Positions 45,098 to 54,953 of a stretch of 64,000 bases of DNA are shown here, one piece after another. The position numbers and the translations under genes were made by a program. Origin of the DNA: Bacteroidota bacterium (GTDB lineage: Bacteria > Bacteroidota > Ignavibacteria > OLB7); NCBI GenBank assembly GCA_018266795.1, contig JAFDZV010000010.1:166289-230288 (forward strand). The letters are read 5' to 3'. Within the stretch, counting starts at the first letter, position 1, and every line of letters begins with the position of its first letter. Below the pieces are notes generated by a model. The model did not search any database. It worked only from the letters and a program-made list of their open reading frames with translations, and was not told where the DNA came from.

Positions 45098-48000
45098 TCA
45101 ATGCTGCAACAGCATCTGCCGCGCCATCCTGAACTTGCCGCTGATGAGCTCGTAGGTGTACAGTCCGCTCGGAAGATCGCCGGCATCGAACAGATAATCG
45201 TGATCGCCGGCAGCCTCCGCCTCGTCGATAATGGTGCGAACCAGGTTGCCTCCAGCGTCGTACAGATTCATCACGACACGATCCGGAGCACCGATGCGGT
45301 AGCGCAGCAGTGTGGTGCGCGCAAACGGGTTCGGCACATTCACGCTCAGGCTGTAGCCGTTGAGCAGATAGATGCCGCCGGTGGTATCGCAGCCGAACGC
45401 GTGGAATCGTCCGGGCTGCGTAACCGGAGTCACATCGGATGCGCCGAGCACGAGTGAGGCGGGATCGATCGTGATATCCGTATCCCAGTGATGCCCGAGC
45501 AGCACTTTGAAGGGAACGTTCACCAACGTTCCGGAAGTCTCGCCGGCACGAATCGTTCCGGTGATCGTCAGCTCACCGGCTTTCTTCTCGCTCATCGCAA
45601 CACCATCGCTCACTGTGCCGAACTCCCACGAGGCCTCATGCAATGCATCGTGCCGATTGCCGATGCGGGGCATCAGAAGATCGGCTGCATACTTCAGCGT
45701 CATCGTGTACGCAAGCGCACCGTGATAGGAGCCCGGCATGATGGTGGCTCGCACGGGAACGACGATCGTATCGTTCACCCACGCGCTGGTGCTGTCAACC
45801 GTCAGCGCAAGCTTCCACTCATCGTTCGGATTGCAGACGTCGCCGTTCAGCTTGATCGAGATCAGTTCCGGCGCCGAGCTGCGGATCTCCAGCATCGAGG
45901 AAGCCGCGGCCGTGCCCGCCGTGTATCGAATCTCGTAGTGGATCTGCCCGCCGTTGGGCTCAACAATTCCGCTCACCGGGCCAATCAGCGTGAAGTGAGA
46001 ATCGAGCCCCACGGGCGGCCCCGTGATCGAAACGGGGCAGGCGCCGGTGTTGGTAACGGTAAACTTGATCGTGGAATCGTGACCCGTTGGTATACAGCCG
46101 AAGTCGAGCGCCGAGACGCTGGCAAGCAGGTGCCCGGTGGCGCCAATGCCTCTGAGCGGAAGTGTCAGCTGTACATTGGCATCGTTCACGATCGTCAGCA
46201 GACCGGAGGCCGAACCTGCCGCAGTTGGATGGAACTTGAAAGCTACACGGAGCGTTTCGCCCGGCTCAACGGTATGCGGGAAGACCGGCAGACCCGAAAC
46301 AACCCGGAAGGGTTCACCAAGCCCATCGAGACGCATGATCGTTACCGGAACGGAACCGTTGTTGTAGATCAACACGTCGGCAACGTCGGACGAATCGCCA
46401 ACGCAGGTCTCGCCGAAGCTGAGCACGGGAAGATCCACCTGAAGCCCGCGCTCGGTGCCATGGCCGTTCAAGAGAACCATGTCGGTGAACGCGGGATCGC
46501 TGCAACTCAGATGGAGTGTGTCGAACAGCTCCTCCGGCTTCGTCGGCGCCATATGCACGTACAGCGTCTCCTGGGTGCCGGCTCTGATGCCGGTGATGGA
46601 ATTCTCCAGTACGAAATCCATCGTGCCGAGCATCGCCGTCACCGGTCCGCCGTCGCCGTCGCCGATGTTGCGAATCACCACGGGCATTGCGGGTGAATGC
46701 TCCGAGACAAGCGTAGGTGCGAAGGTGATCGTGCGCGGGAAGTTGTCGGGAACGATCACTACGTAGCGCGCCGTGCGCATCGAGGCCGAGCCGCGGAGGG
46801 CAACGCCTGTATCGAGCGCACAGTTGCCGCTGCTCAACGTAAACCCGAGCACGGTCTGGAACTCTCCCTGACCGCCCGGGCAGAACTTGACGGTGATGGC
46901 TGCGCTTGCCCCGGGCGCCACTTCACTCGGGATCGGCGGCACGATCGTGAACACCGGACTGCTCGATTGCAGGTTGCCGAGATGCATAACGCTGGCCGCA
47001 CTCAGGTTGTGCACCAGAATGGTTCGCGTAACGCACGTGTCGCTCCCCTTCAGGTCAACCGTTCCGAACGCGACGGTGGCCGGCATCTCCGGATGCGGAA
47101 GCGCATTGGTGCTCCGGATCGTGAGCGCCATGACCGAATCGATGCCGTCGCCGATCAGGCGCACAACCGTGCCGGCCGGATCGAACTGCTTCATGCAGAA
47201 ACGCAGACGAACCGATTGCGATTTGCCGTTCGCGATATCCGTACCCGGCTGCGGCGAAAGCAGCGAGACGTCAACCGCCGCAGTGTCGCGTTCAACGCGC
47301 TCCAACGTAAACGGAGCGTCGCCTGCATTGCTCACGGTGATCGTGGTGTCGATACAATCGGACGGGCAAAGCTCGCCGAGATCGAGAACCATCGAACCGG
47401 TTCCCCAACGCCCGCTGATGCCGCATCCGTACAGCTTGATGCGCTGTTCGGCAATCCACGGAATGTTGGTGTTCATCACCAGATCCGCCTCGAACGAACC
47501 GGTATCTCGTGGCGTGAACTGAACCTCCACGGACTGGCTGGCGCCCGCCTGCACAACCATCGCAGTGTTGCCGGAGAGCACCCGGAAGGACGCTGCATCA
47601 GGTCCCTCGACGTGGACGTTGGAGAGAACGAGGTTGCTGATCTGCGCCGTGTTCTGAATCGCCACAACCTTCGTTGTGGTGGTACGATAGCGATGGCAGC
47701 CGAATTGAATCGTGTCCGCAGCAAGAGTCATGCGCGGATAATCGATCACATTGCCGGCTGCGGGGGACATCACCCACTGAGGATCGAAGGCGAAGTCAGC
47801 CGAGGATGGGCTGGCCACTCCCTGCATCACGAAGAAATATGTTCTGCCCCCGTCCACGTCGGCGAACGTGAGCTTGTAGCTCCAGCGTCCGGCGGAATCG
47901 GTGCGCGTGGCATAGGAAGTCCACGGCCGCGCTTCCGCCTTCTTCCAGATCAGGATATCGCTGTTGGGGATACCGTAACCGGTGATGGAGCTGTCCACAC

Positions 48001-50878
48001 GCGCCTGCAGGAAGCGGCTGGAAGGGGACGACGGGCCGTTGTAGTAGGCGTTGGGAACAAGCGTTCCGCTTCCGGGCTTTGCGGCTGTCACTCCATCGAT
48101 CCTGAGGCGGCCATCGCCTCCATCGCCGCCGTTGGCGCCGTTGTCACCGCCAACTGCCCTGCCGCCGCGGCCGCCTGTCGCGCTCAGTTGGCCGCCGGGT
48201 CCGAACGAGATGGAGTCATGTGACGCAAGCAGGATGGAACCGCCTGCACCTCCTCCGCCGCCGGAGGAGTTCAGGGAAATGCCGCCAAGGCCGTTCGATC
48301 CATTTGCCGTGATCTTTCCCTGCACACCGAGTGTGCCGAAGGAGACAATGCTGATGCCGCCGCCGCCGGAACCGCCAACCGAGGTTCCGCCGCTCGAATA
48401 GCCGCCGCCGGCACCGCCGGAACCGCCTGCAATCGGCACCAGTTCACGGCACCCGACCACACGGCCGCCATTGTGCAGTTCGCCGCCGCCGCCATCGAAT
48501 CCGTCCTGACCTGCCGATCCATTACTGCCGCCGCCGCCGCCCGAGGGAAAGCCGCGCGGACGATTGTTCGCGATGCCGGCACTCCCTCCACCAAATGCAC
48601 CGTCGGTTGACTCGACCGGAGCCGCAGGCGAGATCCGACCGAACATGCCGGACGCACCGAACGGATGTCCGGTTCCGCCGCCGGCCGGAGCAAAGACCCG
48701 TGCGCTGGTGGTAACATCCACATAGGTCATCCCACCGGGTACCCCGTTCAGCGCGCCGCCGCCGCTTGTAAAGCCGGAGTGCATGCCGCCGCTGCCGATG
48801 CTGGAGCCAAGAAGGGTATCGGCCTCACCGCTGCCGCCACCGCCGGTATAGCCGGAGCCGCCAGCCGAGAGGTATCCGCCGGAGCCGCCGCCGCCGCCGC
48901 CGGGACCTGCGCAGGTTGTCTGGCTGACACTGTCGCTGATTGCAGAAACGGAAAGGACCGCATCGGCATTCACGAGAACGGGGCCCTTCGAGAGGATGGT
49001 AACCGGCAGAAACCCCTGATTGCCCGGCGTCCGAGGATCGCAATCGCCGGTATCGATTGTGTAGACACCGGAGCGGAGGATCAACGAGTCCACGACAAGC
49101 ACACCGCGGCGCGAGCGCATGCCCGTTCCGATGGTGCCGCCGCCGCTCATGGCGCCGAGGTGGTGCGGGGTCACGATGAAGAACGTGTCCGCATTGCTCA
49201 GAACGTTTCCAACGCGGATGTGCAGCGGAACCGCTCCCGGTTTCGCATCCGGCTTCACGAAGATCATGCTGGAGATCAGGCGACCATCCCAGCTTACGAC
49301 GGATGGGCCGATCACGATCCGGCTTTGATCGTCGGAATTATCGAGCTCCAATTGCCCGGAGCCAAGGCCGTCGAGGCCGAAGCCACCGAACTCGGTTGGC
49401 CGCGCATAGGCTTCCACCACAACACTCATCCCCGCTGCCGCCGCGTCCGGATGCAGATATTGAATCGTTGGGTAGAGCGAGGCGCGTTCGATGGTGGCAA
49501 TCTGATAGATGCCTCCCCCCTTGGACGCGCTGCCAACGAGATTCTCGCCGGCGATCACCACGCGCGAGCCATTGGCAGCAACCCGCACCTCATTCCCCCA
49601 GACAAAGGACTGATCCCGGAACCGGGCGTTCACGTCCACGGACGAATCCACCGAGCGCCATGCTTCGTTCGGAAGGGACTCGGTCTTCTGCAGCTCCGCG
49701 TAGCCAACCCGGGTGGGCTTTGCGGATGGCGTCACGGTCCATGCAACCGAGACGCGATTCGACGCATTGAAGGCGAGATCGAAATCGAGCGGTACGCCCT
49801 GCAACGGCTGCGTGAGCGGGCGCGCATCTCCGAGGTACGTTGCATTGGCGGAACTTCCCTGCGAGTCCAGGCGAGTGGAGTCCGCATACACATACAGCAA
49901 GCTATTGGGCGCCGTGGCCGGGCCGCTGATGTAGGGCATGACCAGATGCATCCCGCCATCGTTATCCAGCGCAAGCTTCACCCGCACACCGTTTGTCGTG
50001 TCGCGGTCCAACGCACTGCCGAACGGCATCGTCTGCAGCCAGTGGCGCTGATCGAAATCCCCACCGGCCTTCTGCTGGATCAGGTAAAGACTGCCGCGTC
50101 CGCCCACCACATTGCGCACGGCCACAACGGCCCGGTGGTCGCGGCCGATGGCGATGGAAGGATGCCCCACCACGCAGTTGCCGGAACACTGGAACGACGT
50201 CACTTCCTCGGTCTGGAAATCCGCCGTGGACCAGTGATAGATCGTCTTCTGCTGCGATGTGGACTCCAGCCAGATCACGTGCGCAACGCCGTTGGAGTCC
50301 ACCGCCATGTCGAACGAGAGCGGCCCGTTGCCGGGCAGCCCGACCAGTTCCTCCGGACGCCCGAACATGTGGCCGACGTTGGAGGTATAGTACAGACGCG
50401 GATACCCCTGATTGTTGGCGATGTAGAGCAGATGGATGGTGCCAAGACGATCCACGAGGAAATCCCACGGAGTGGAATTCAGGTCGGGTGCGTAGACGGT
50501 GCCGGTAAGAGTGTCGGTGGCCTGAATCGGAGCGCAGAAGACGCCGGTGGCATCGTTGGAGTAGAAAAGCTGAATGCCGGCGTTCGCTCCCTTGTCCGAA
50601 TTCCAATCCGCTCTGCTGGCCCAGCTTGCCTGCGAAGCCCAGACGACATGGGAGTGGCCCCAGCCATCGATCTGAACGCGTGCGCCGAATCTGTTGTAGA
50701 TCCCGCCGGAACGTACGGCAACAGGCCTCCACCGCCCCTGCTGCGCCTGCGCCCATGAAGAAGGGAACAGCACCGTCAGGAACAGAAATAGAGCAGCAGC
50801 GAACAACCGTGACGTGCACAGCACGCCACGTGATGTTCTACCGCAGGCAGTTGCAGTATGAGTATGGGCGTAACGCAA
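45098..50878 (-). CDS. Giant secreted protein with Gly-rich core, choice-of-anchor-D repeats and T9SS sorting domain
   Basis: A 1,926-residue predicted type IX cargo protein. The signal peptide ends near SSWAQAQQ (about residue 45); the frame opens with TTG at 50878 and a GTG at 50824 is equally possible. Residues about 46-600 are strand-rich and propeller-like. Residues about 659-939 are extremely Gly/Ser-rich (runs such as GGGGGSGGYLSAGG), resembling polymer-like domains in adhesins. From about 1060 to 1690 there are repeated Ig-like choice-of-anchor-D modules (FGTVDLKGSDTCVTRTI, FGETCVGDSSDVADVLI, FGCIPTGHDSTIKF). A cohesin-like domain follows (about 1690-1820). The last 85 residues are a type A sorting domain: VNVPNPFARTTLLRYRI, MNLYDAGGNLVRTI, LPSGLYTYELISG. 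Expected on the cell surface or shed. Confidence 0.93.
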   Translation of the reverse strand: MRYAHTHTATACGRTSRGVLCTSRLFAAALFLFLTVLFPSSWAQAQQGRWRPVAVRSGGIYNRFGARVQIDGWGHSHVVWASQASWASRADWNSDKGANAGIQLFYSNDATGVFCAPIQATDTLTGTVYAPDLNSTPWDFLVDRLGTIHLLYIANNQGYPRLYYTSNVGHMFGRPEELVGLPGNGPLSFDMAVDSNGVAHVIWLESTSQQKTIYHWSTADFQTEEVTSFQCSGNCVVGHPSIAIGRDHRAVVAVRNVVGGRGSLYLIQQKAGGDFDQRHWLQTMPFGSALDRDTTNGVRVKLALDNDGGMHLVMPYISGPATAPNSLLYVYADSTRLDSQGSSANATYLGDARPLTQPLQGVPLDFDLAFNASNRVSVAWTVTPSAKPTRVGYAELQKTESLPNEAWRSVDSSVDVNARFRDQSFVWGNEVRVAANGSRVVIAGENLVGSASKGGGIYQIATIERASLYPTIQYLHPDAAAAGMSVVVEAYARPTEFGGFGLDGLGSGQLELDNSDDQSRIVIGPSVVSWDGRLISSMIFVKPDAKPGAVPLHIRVGNVLSNADTFFIVTPHHLGAMSGGGTIGTGMRSRRGVLVVDSLILRSGVYTIDTGDCDPRTPGNQGFLPVTILSKGPVLVNADAVLSVSAISDSVSQTTCAGPGGGGGGSGGYLSAGGSGYTGGGGSGEADTLLGSSIGSGGMHSGFTSGGGALNGVPGGMTYVDVTTSARVFAPAGGGTGHPFGASGMFGRISPAAPVESTDGAFGGGSAGIANNRPRGFPSGGGGGSNGSAGQDGFDGGGGELHNGGRVVGCRELVPIAGGSGGAGGGYSSGGTSVGGSGGGGISIVSFGTLGVQGKITANGSNGLGGISLNSSGGGGGAGGSILLASHDSISFGPGGQLSATGGRGGRAVGGDNGANGGDGGDGRLRIDGVTAAKPGSGTLVPNAYYNGPSSPSSRFLQARVDSSITGYGIPNSDILIWKKAEARPWTSYATRTDSAGRWSYKLTFADVDGGRTYFFVMQGVASPSSADFAFDPQWVMSPAAGNVIDYPRMTLAADTIQFGCHRYRTTTTKVVAIQNTAQISNLVLSNVHVEGPDAASFRVLSGNTAMVVQAGASQSVEVQFTPRDTGSFEADLVMNTNIPWIAEQRIKLYGCGISGRWGTGSMVLDLGELCPSDCIDTTITVSNAGDAPFTLERVERDTAAVDVSLLSPQPGTDIANGKSQSVRLRFCMKQFDPAGTVVRLIGDGIDSVMALTIRSTNALPHPEMPATVAFGTVDLKGSDTCVTRTILVHNLSAASVMHLGNLQSSSPVFTIVPPIPSEVAPGASAAITVKFCPGGQGEFQTVLGFTLSSGNCALDTGVALRGSASMRTARYVVIVPDNFPRTITFAPTLVSEHSPAMPVVIRNIGDGDGGPVTAMLGTMDFVLENSITGIRAGTQETLYVHMAPTKPEELFDTLHLSCSDPAFTDMVLLNGHGTERGLQVDLPVLSFGETCVGDSSDVADVLIYNNGSVPVTIMRLDGLGEPFRVVSGLPVFPHTVEPGETLRVAFKFHPTAAGSASGLLTIVNDANVQLTLPLRGIGATGHLLASVSALDFGCIPTGHDSTIKFTVTNTGACPVSITGPPVGLDSHFTLIGPVSGIVEPNGGQIHYEIRYTAGTAAASSMLEIRSSAPELISIKLNGDVCNPNDEWKLALTVDSTSAWVNDTIVVPVRATIMPGSYHGALAYTMTLKYAADLLMPRIGNRHDALHEASWEFGTVSDGVAMSEKKAGELTITGTIRAGETSGTLVNVPFKVLLGHHWDTDITIDPASLVLGASDVTPVTQPGRFHAFGCDTTGGIYLLNGYSLSVNVPNPFARTTLLRYRIGAPDRVVMNLYDAGGNLVRTIIDEAEAAGDHDYLFDAGDLPSGLYTYELISGKFRMARQMLLQH

Positions 50879-51029
50879 TGTTCAAGCGCGGGGAGCGTGC
50901 GTTAACTGAATGTTTGGTACGCCTATGTCCGACGAAACCGAAGCAGAGTTAAGGGACCGGTACGTCGGCATGCAAAATCGCGAACAGGCGTTCCATAATC
51001 AAGGAAGTTGGCGTCCTAACTTCCGAGAA

Positions 51030-53204
51030 TTATGGAGTCTGAAGGGTAATACGCACCATCCTTGAGAGTAGTCGGCCTTCCGGAAGGTTGTTGTTGAACA
51101 GCTCCCTCTCGTTTCCAAGTCCGAGAACCGCAACCTTGTCCGTCATCGCCTCACCATCATGTTCCTTGATCGATCGCAGCGCAGCCACAACCGCGCGGGC
51201 GCGATCCAGCGAAAGCTGCCGGTTGCGATCGGGATCGCCCACGCGATCGGTATAACCCGCCACGGTCACCGTAGTTGCAGGTCCGATCAGCCGGGCGATC
51301 GCAAGAAGCTGAGCGGAGTGCTGCGGCTGCAACTCCGAGGAGTTGTAGTTGAAGCCTACGAGATTGAACTCGGCAACAGCCGAAGGCCGGTCGCTCGTTC
51401 CCGGCACACGCTGACGTTTCCGTTCCACGATTCTGAATGTGCCGGAGGCCGAGGCCGTGTCGCCGTCCGTATCGCGAATCACCACACGATAGCGAATGGG
51501 CGTCAGATCACGATTGACGCGCATATCGCCCAGCGACCAGCGCTTCACCTGATCGAACGTCCCCTTCTCACCACCTCCGGAGAAACGGAGCAGTTCCTTG
51601 CTCCCCTGTTCCACCGTGACATACCAACCGGCAAGCTTGCTGAACGACGTGTCCAGAATCGCCCTCGGCATGAACCGCACCGCAGGCGGCGACGCGATCG
51701 TGGCCACACGGCGAATCGTCACCGGCTGAGCCAGGGTCTCGTTGCTGAACCGGAACTCCACGCGGCGATTCTCCACAACCCCTTCATGCGTCTGCTCCGG
51801 CGAAGCGCTCGCTGTTCGGCTCTCGAACCGCATAACGATTCGCTGGGGCGGAACATGCCACGTCGTTGCCAGATAATTCGCTACGGTCTGCGCGCGCGCC
51901 AGGCCAAGACGCTCCGCCTCGCCGTTCTGAACCTCGTCCGCCGAAGCGGTCCCGACCAGCGTCAGCGTACACGCGGGATCGGTCTGCATTCGTTCGCCGA
52001 CAACATTCAGATTCTGCCAGTGAATATCGAGCGGCGTGATATCCACCAGCGAATCAACATGGAAGTGTGCAGCACGTTCGCGATCAGGAAGCCGTACGTA
52101 ACGCTCGGGAATCTCCGCGCTGCTGCTGTCGAAGAACACGTAAGGAATCATGGGAACCGATTCCATCCACGGAGATTCCTCGATCTCGATTGTCGGGTCC
52201 TCCTGCTCGCCGCCTGAGCCATCGATTGCCCGGGCGGTGATCATCGCCCGGATGGGAGGCTTGGCCCGCGCCGGCCGTCGCGTTGACGGCGTGTCCGGAT
52301 GGGACACCCGTGCGGGCTCGGGATTGGTCGACGCCGCAATCGGTTCCGGGCGACGCCCCTCCGCCGACAGATTGAACGATAGACCGATCGAGGCCTGAAG
52401 CCCGATCTCGCGCCACGATACGTTGCTCGCAATGGAGCCGAACTGCACCAGGCCACGAACTTCCGGGTGCAGAGCAAGCCGATAGCCGAACGGAATCACC
52501 GCGCCGATCTCGAGATCGACCCCCGGAACAAGCCGTTTGAAGGAAACCTGCGTAGGGTCACCGCAGGTATGCTGTGCGGAATCGTTCACGAAGAACCGGG
52601 CGTAGGAGGGCTCCAGCACCTCATCCGTGGTTTCCTGCGTGGAACCGAGCGCCACCACCAGCGACGGAGCGATCCCGAGGCGCAGGCCGTTCACGGGCTC
52701 CCACGCCACTCCGGCGGCAAGCCTGATTGCGTGGACGGCCGCGGAGAAGCGCTGCTGCTTGCTTACCACAACGGAACTGTCCGCAGGCCATGTTTCGTCG
52801 CGCGCCTCGAACGTGGTAACCGGCGAGGTCAGCTCCCGCTGTATCGTGCCATAGCCAAGGCGCGATGTAATCCAGAAATTGGGGTGCGATTGCAGGGGTG
52901 TCTCGAACAACAGTTCAGCGGCGGCCTGCGAGCGGTTCGATCCGTCGAATCGCCCGCAGGCGGAGCCCAACTGATAGATATCGAAGGATGTATTCTGCCG
53001 CATCGCAACGTAGGCGGCGGCAATCCCGATTCGGAACGGTCTATCAACAGTATCGGCGTCCGGCGCCCGTTGTTGATCAGGCGCCGAGGATGCCGGCTGC
53101 GCTGGAGATTGAGCAAGGGGTGAAGCCACGAGTACGAGCCCCGTGGCCAAGCTTCGAATGATATTGCCCCAGCGCCACCCCGAAAACGCGGGGATTGGCG
53201 TCAT
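51030..53204 (-). CDS. Outer-membrane protein with two OmpA domains around an Ig-like domain
   Basis: A 724-residue exported protein. The signal peptide covers about residues 1-35 (IIRSLATGLVLVASPLAQSPAQ). Residues about 55-285 are strand-rich and could be a small barrel (FNLSAEG end). After a Pro/Arg-rich linker come a first OmpA-like domain (about 365-500: SSAEIPERY, LTLVGTASADE, LGLARAQTVANYL, VVENRRVEFRF), an Ig/FlgD-like domain (about 510-610), and a second OmpA domain (NYNSSELQPQHSAQLLAIA, VAGYTDRVGDPDRN, LSLDRARAVVAAL). The second has the canonical diaminopimelate-binding residues; the first is less conserved. Its start overlaps the upstream gene by four bases, so it is coupled to the sigma factor operon. 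A peptidoglycan-anchored envelope sensor or structural role is likely. Confidence 0.88.
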   Translation of the reverse strand: MTPIPAFSGWRWGNIIRSLATGLVLVASPLAQSPAQPASSAPDQQRAPDADTVDRPFRIGIAAAYVAMRQNTSFDIYQLGSACGRFDGSNRSQAAAELLFETPLQSHPNFWITSRLGYGTIQRELTSPVTTFEARDETWPADSSVVVSKQQRFSAAVHAIRLAAGVAWEPVNGLRLGIAPSLVVALGSTQETTDEVLEPSYARFFVNDSAQHTCGDPTQVSFKRLVPGVDLEIGAVIPFGYRLALHPEVRGLVQFGSIASNVSWREIGLQASIGLSFNLSAEGRRPEPIAASTNPEPARVSHPDTPSTRRPARAKPPIRAMITARAIDGSGGEQEDPTIEIEESPWMESVPMIPYVFFDSSSAEIPERYVRLPDRERAAHFHVDSLVDITPLDIHWQNLNVVGERMQTDPACTLTLVGTASADEVQNGEAERLGLARAQTVANYLATTWHVPPQRIVMRFESRTASASPEQTHEGVVENRRVEFRFSNETLAQPVTIRRVATIASPPAVRFMPRAILDTSFSKLAGWYVTVEQGSKELLRFSGGGEKGTFDQVKRWSLGDMRVNRDLTPIRYRVVIRDTDGDTASASGTFRIVERKRQRVPGTSDRPSAVAEFNLVGFNYNSSELQPQHSAQLLAIARLIGPATTVTVAGYTDRVGDPDRNRQLSLDRARAVVAALRSIKEHDGEAMTDKVAVLGLGNERELFNNNLPEGRLLSRMVRITLQTP

Positions 53205-54010
53205 GGATGCCCGATACCTCCCTGCTCCTTGTGTGTGGAGGATGTGGACTCAGGCGGCGGAATCACCTGCATATCCACCTGTGCGTCGTTGGACGTATGC
53301 GAGGGCTGAACCGCCGTTGACGCCGGATTCGCCGGTGCGGCAACCGCCGGTGTCGATGTAGATGTCTTGTGCGCGGAGTCGCGCGTCACCGTTGAATGCC
53401 GAATCGTCGTACCCGCATGCCGGTGCTCCACCATCGAAACCCGATCGTTGGTGGGCTGGTCGCTCACGGAACGATCCCCGACAGCAACATCGGCCTGCTG
53501 CGGCACGGATACCTGTCGTGTCGCAACCTGCGGAGCCGACGGCAACACCAAGCTGTTCTGCGGCATCGTATAGCCAACACTCTGAACGCTCGCAGCAGAG
53601 ACCGGGGCATCGGCAGGATGCAGCATGTACCCGGCGGTAAAGCCACCGCCGATCAGCAACGTCATCAACACGCCGCGGCCGAAGAAACGGGTAAAGGGTG
53701 ATGCCGGCGCAGGATAGGGCTCGGCTGACGGAGCGGATGCCGACGGCGAGGCCGGCACAGGCTTGGGCGAAACTCCGGCAACTGCAGCGCTGGCATTCGC
53801 AAAGATCGTACTGCGCACCGCCTCCGGTACATGCGTATGCTGCACCTGGCCAATGATGATGCGGTCCAGCATGACATGCGACTTCAGCGCAAGCCGAAGG
53901 GAATCGCTGGAAGCAACCGAAATCAGGAATTGACGCTCCTGATCGGGGCTCATCTCGTTGTTGAGATAGGATGTGATCAAGTCAGCCGTTTTCATGTTCC
54001 TCTGACTCAT
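53201..54010 (-). CDS. Putative anti-sigma-like single-pass membrane protein
   Basis: A 269-residue protein. The ATG at 54010 overlaps the sigma factor stop as ATGA, and its own stop overlaps the next start the same way, so all three genes are translationally coupled. Residues 1-60 are helical (TADLITSYLNNEMSPDQERQFL) like the N-terminus of FecR/RsiW-type anti-sigma domains, without the ZAS His/Cys motif. A membrane helix lies at about 112-131 (VLMTLLIGGGFTAGYMLHP). The periplasmic part is low-complexity, rich in Pro, Ser, Thr, Val and Gln. The operon position and architecture suggest it holds the sigma factor inactive; that is inference. Confidence 0.75.
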   Translation of the reverse strand: MSQRNMKTADLITSYLNNEMSPDQERQFLISVASSDSLRLALKSHVMLDRIIIGQVQHTHVPEAVRSTIFANASAAVAGVSPKPVPASPSASAPSAEPYPAPASPFTRFFGRGVLMTLLIGGGFTAGYMLHPADAPVSAASVQSVGYTMPQNSLVLPSAPQVATRQVSVPQQADVAVGDRSVSDQPTNDRVSMVEHRHAGTTIRHSTVTRDSAHKTSTSTPAVAAPANPASTAVQPSHTSNDAQVDMQVIPPPESTSSTHKEQGGIGHP

Positions 54011-54657
54011 ATTTGGGGTGATTCATGGGATGAATTCGAGCCGATATGTTCCTCGGCGTCGTCCTCGGCCAACCCAAGCCAGTTCGAGAGGAGGGTGCGC
54101 AGATAACAGCGTGCCCGGAACGCCCGGGTCTTTGCGCCTGTCATCGTCACCCCCTGCATGTCGGCAATCTCCTGGAAGGTGTATCCCAGCATCGAATGGA
54201 GCACGAACGCCTCACGCTGCGAATCGGGAAGCCGCTTCAGCGCCCGATTGACAAGATCCTCCATCTCGTCGAACGAGCCGCCGGAGGATAACGCGAGATT
54301 GTTATCGGTGTTGACCTGGCTCAGGGACACCGGATAGTGCGCGTGCTGGCGATTGCGAAGATGGTTGATCGCGGCATTCCTCGCTATCGTGAAGAGCATG
54401 GCACGAAAACGTTCCACCTGCTCGCCACGCGTGCGAATACGAATCACGCGAAGCCACACCTCCTGAAACACATCCTGACTCTCCTGCTCGGTCGAGAGCA
54501 TGTGACGGCAATACAGAATCAGCGGACGCTCGTAGAACGCATACAGTTCCTTGAACGCCAACTCATCGCCCGCAACGAAGCGGGCAAAGAGCTGCTGATC
54601 GCGAGCGTCGCGAGCTGCCGACGCCGCATCGGGAATATAGGCCTCCCCTTTTCGCAT
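54007..54657 (-). CDS. ECF-family RNA polymerase sigma factor
   Basis: A 216-residue sigma-70 family ECF factor. The ATG at 54657 (MRKGEAYIPDAAS) has AAGAGA upstream; the longer frame to 54936 is Cys/Arg/Ser-rich and unlike sigma factors. Region 2 shows FKELYAFYERPLILYCRHML and SQDVFQEVWLRVIR; region 4 shows LPDSQREAFVLHSMLGYTFQ and EIADMQGVTMTGAKTRAFRA. It heads the coupled operon with the membrane protein and the double-OmpA protein. Targets are unknown; the T9SS giant gene lies just beyond the operon on the same strand. Confidence 0.94.
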   Translation of the reverse strand: MRKGEAYIPDAASAARDARDQQLFARFVAGDELAFKELYAFYERPLILYCRHMLSTEQESQDVFQEVWLRVIRIRTRGEQVERFRAMLFTIARNAAINHLRNRQHAHYPVSLSQVNTDNNLALSSGGSFDEMEDLVNRALKRLPDSQREAFVLHSMLGYTFQEIADMQGVTMTGAKTRAFRARCYLRTLLSNWLGLAEDDAEEHIGSNSSHESPQI

Positions 54658-54953
54658 TGCAGATCTCTTCACCGGAGTTGATTCGGAATCGTGGCACGCG
54701 ACTCGGCGCATGCCTGTTGATTCGGTGATGGGAGAACGGATGAGTTGCCTGGCTGCCGAACCCGAACCTTCTGTGTTGCACCAACAGCAACACGGGAAGA
54801 TAGTTGATTTGGCCCGAGTATGGAACCCGATCGCCGCATGGGGTGTGTGCGGCGAACGATTTGCATACGGAGAAGAAGACCTCCGCATGCCTAAAGTGTC
54901 GCACAAGCCGGCAGAAAATTTTTCCGCCGCCCGCAAGCCACAGCCTCACCGGC

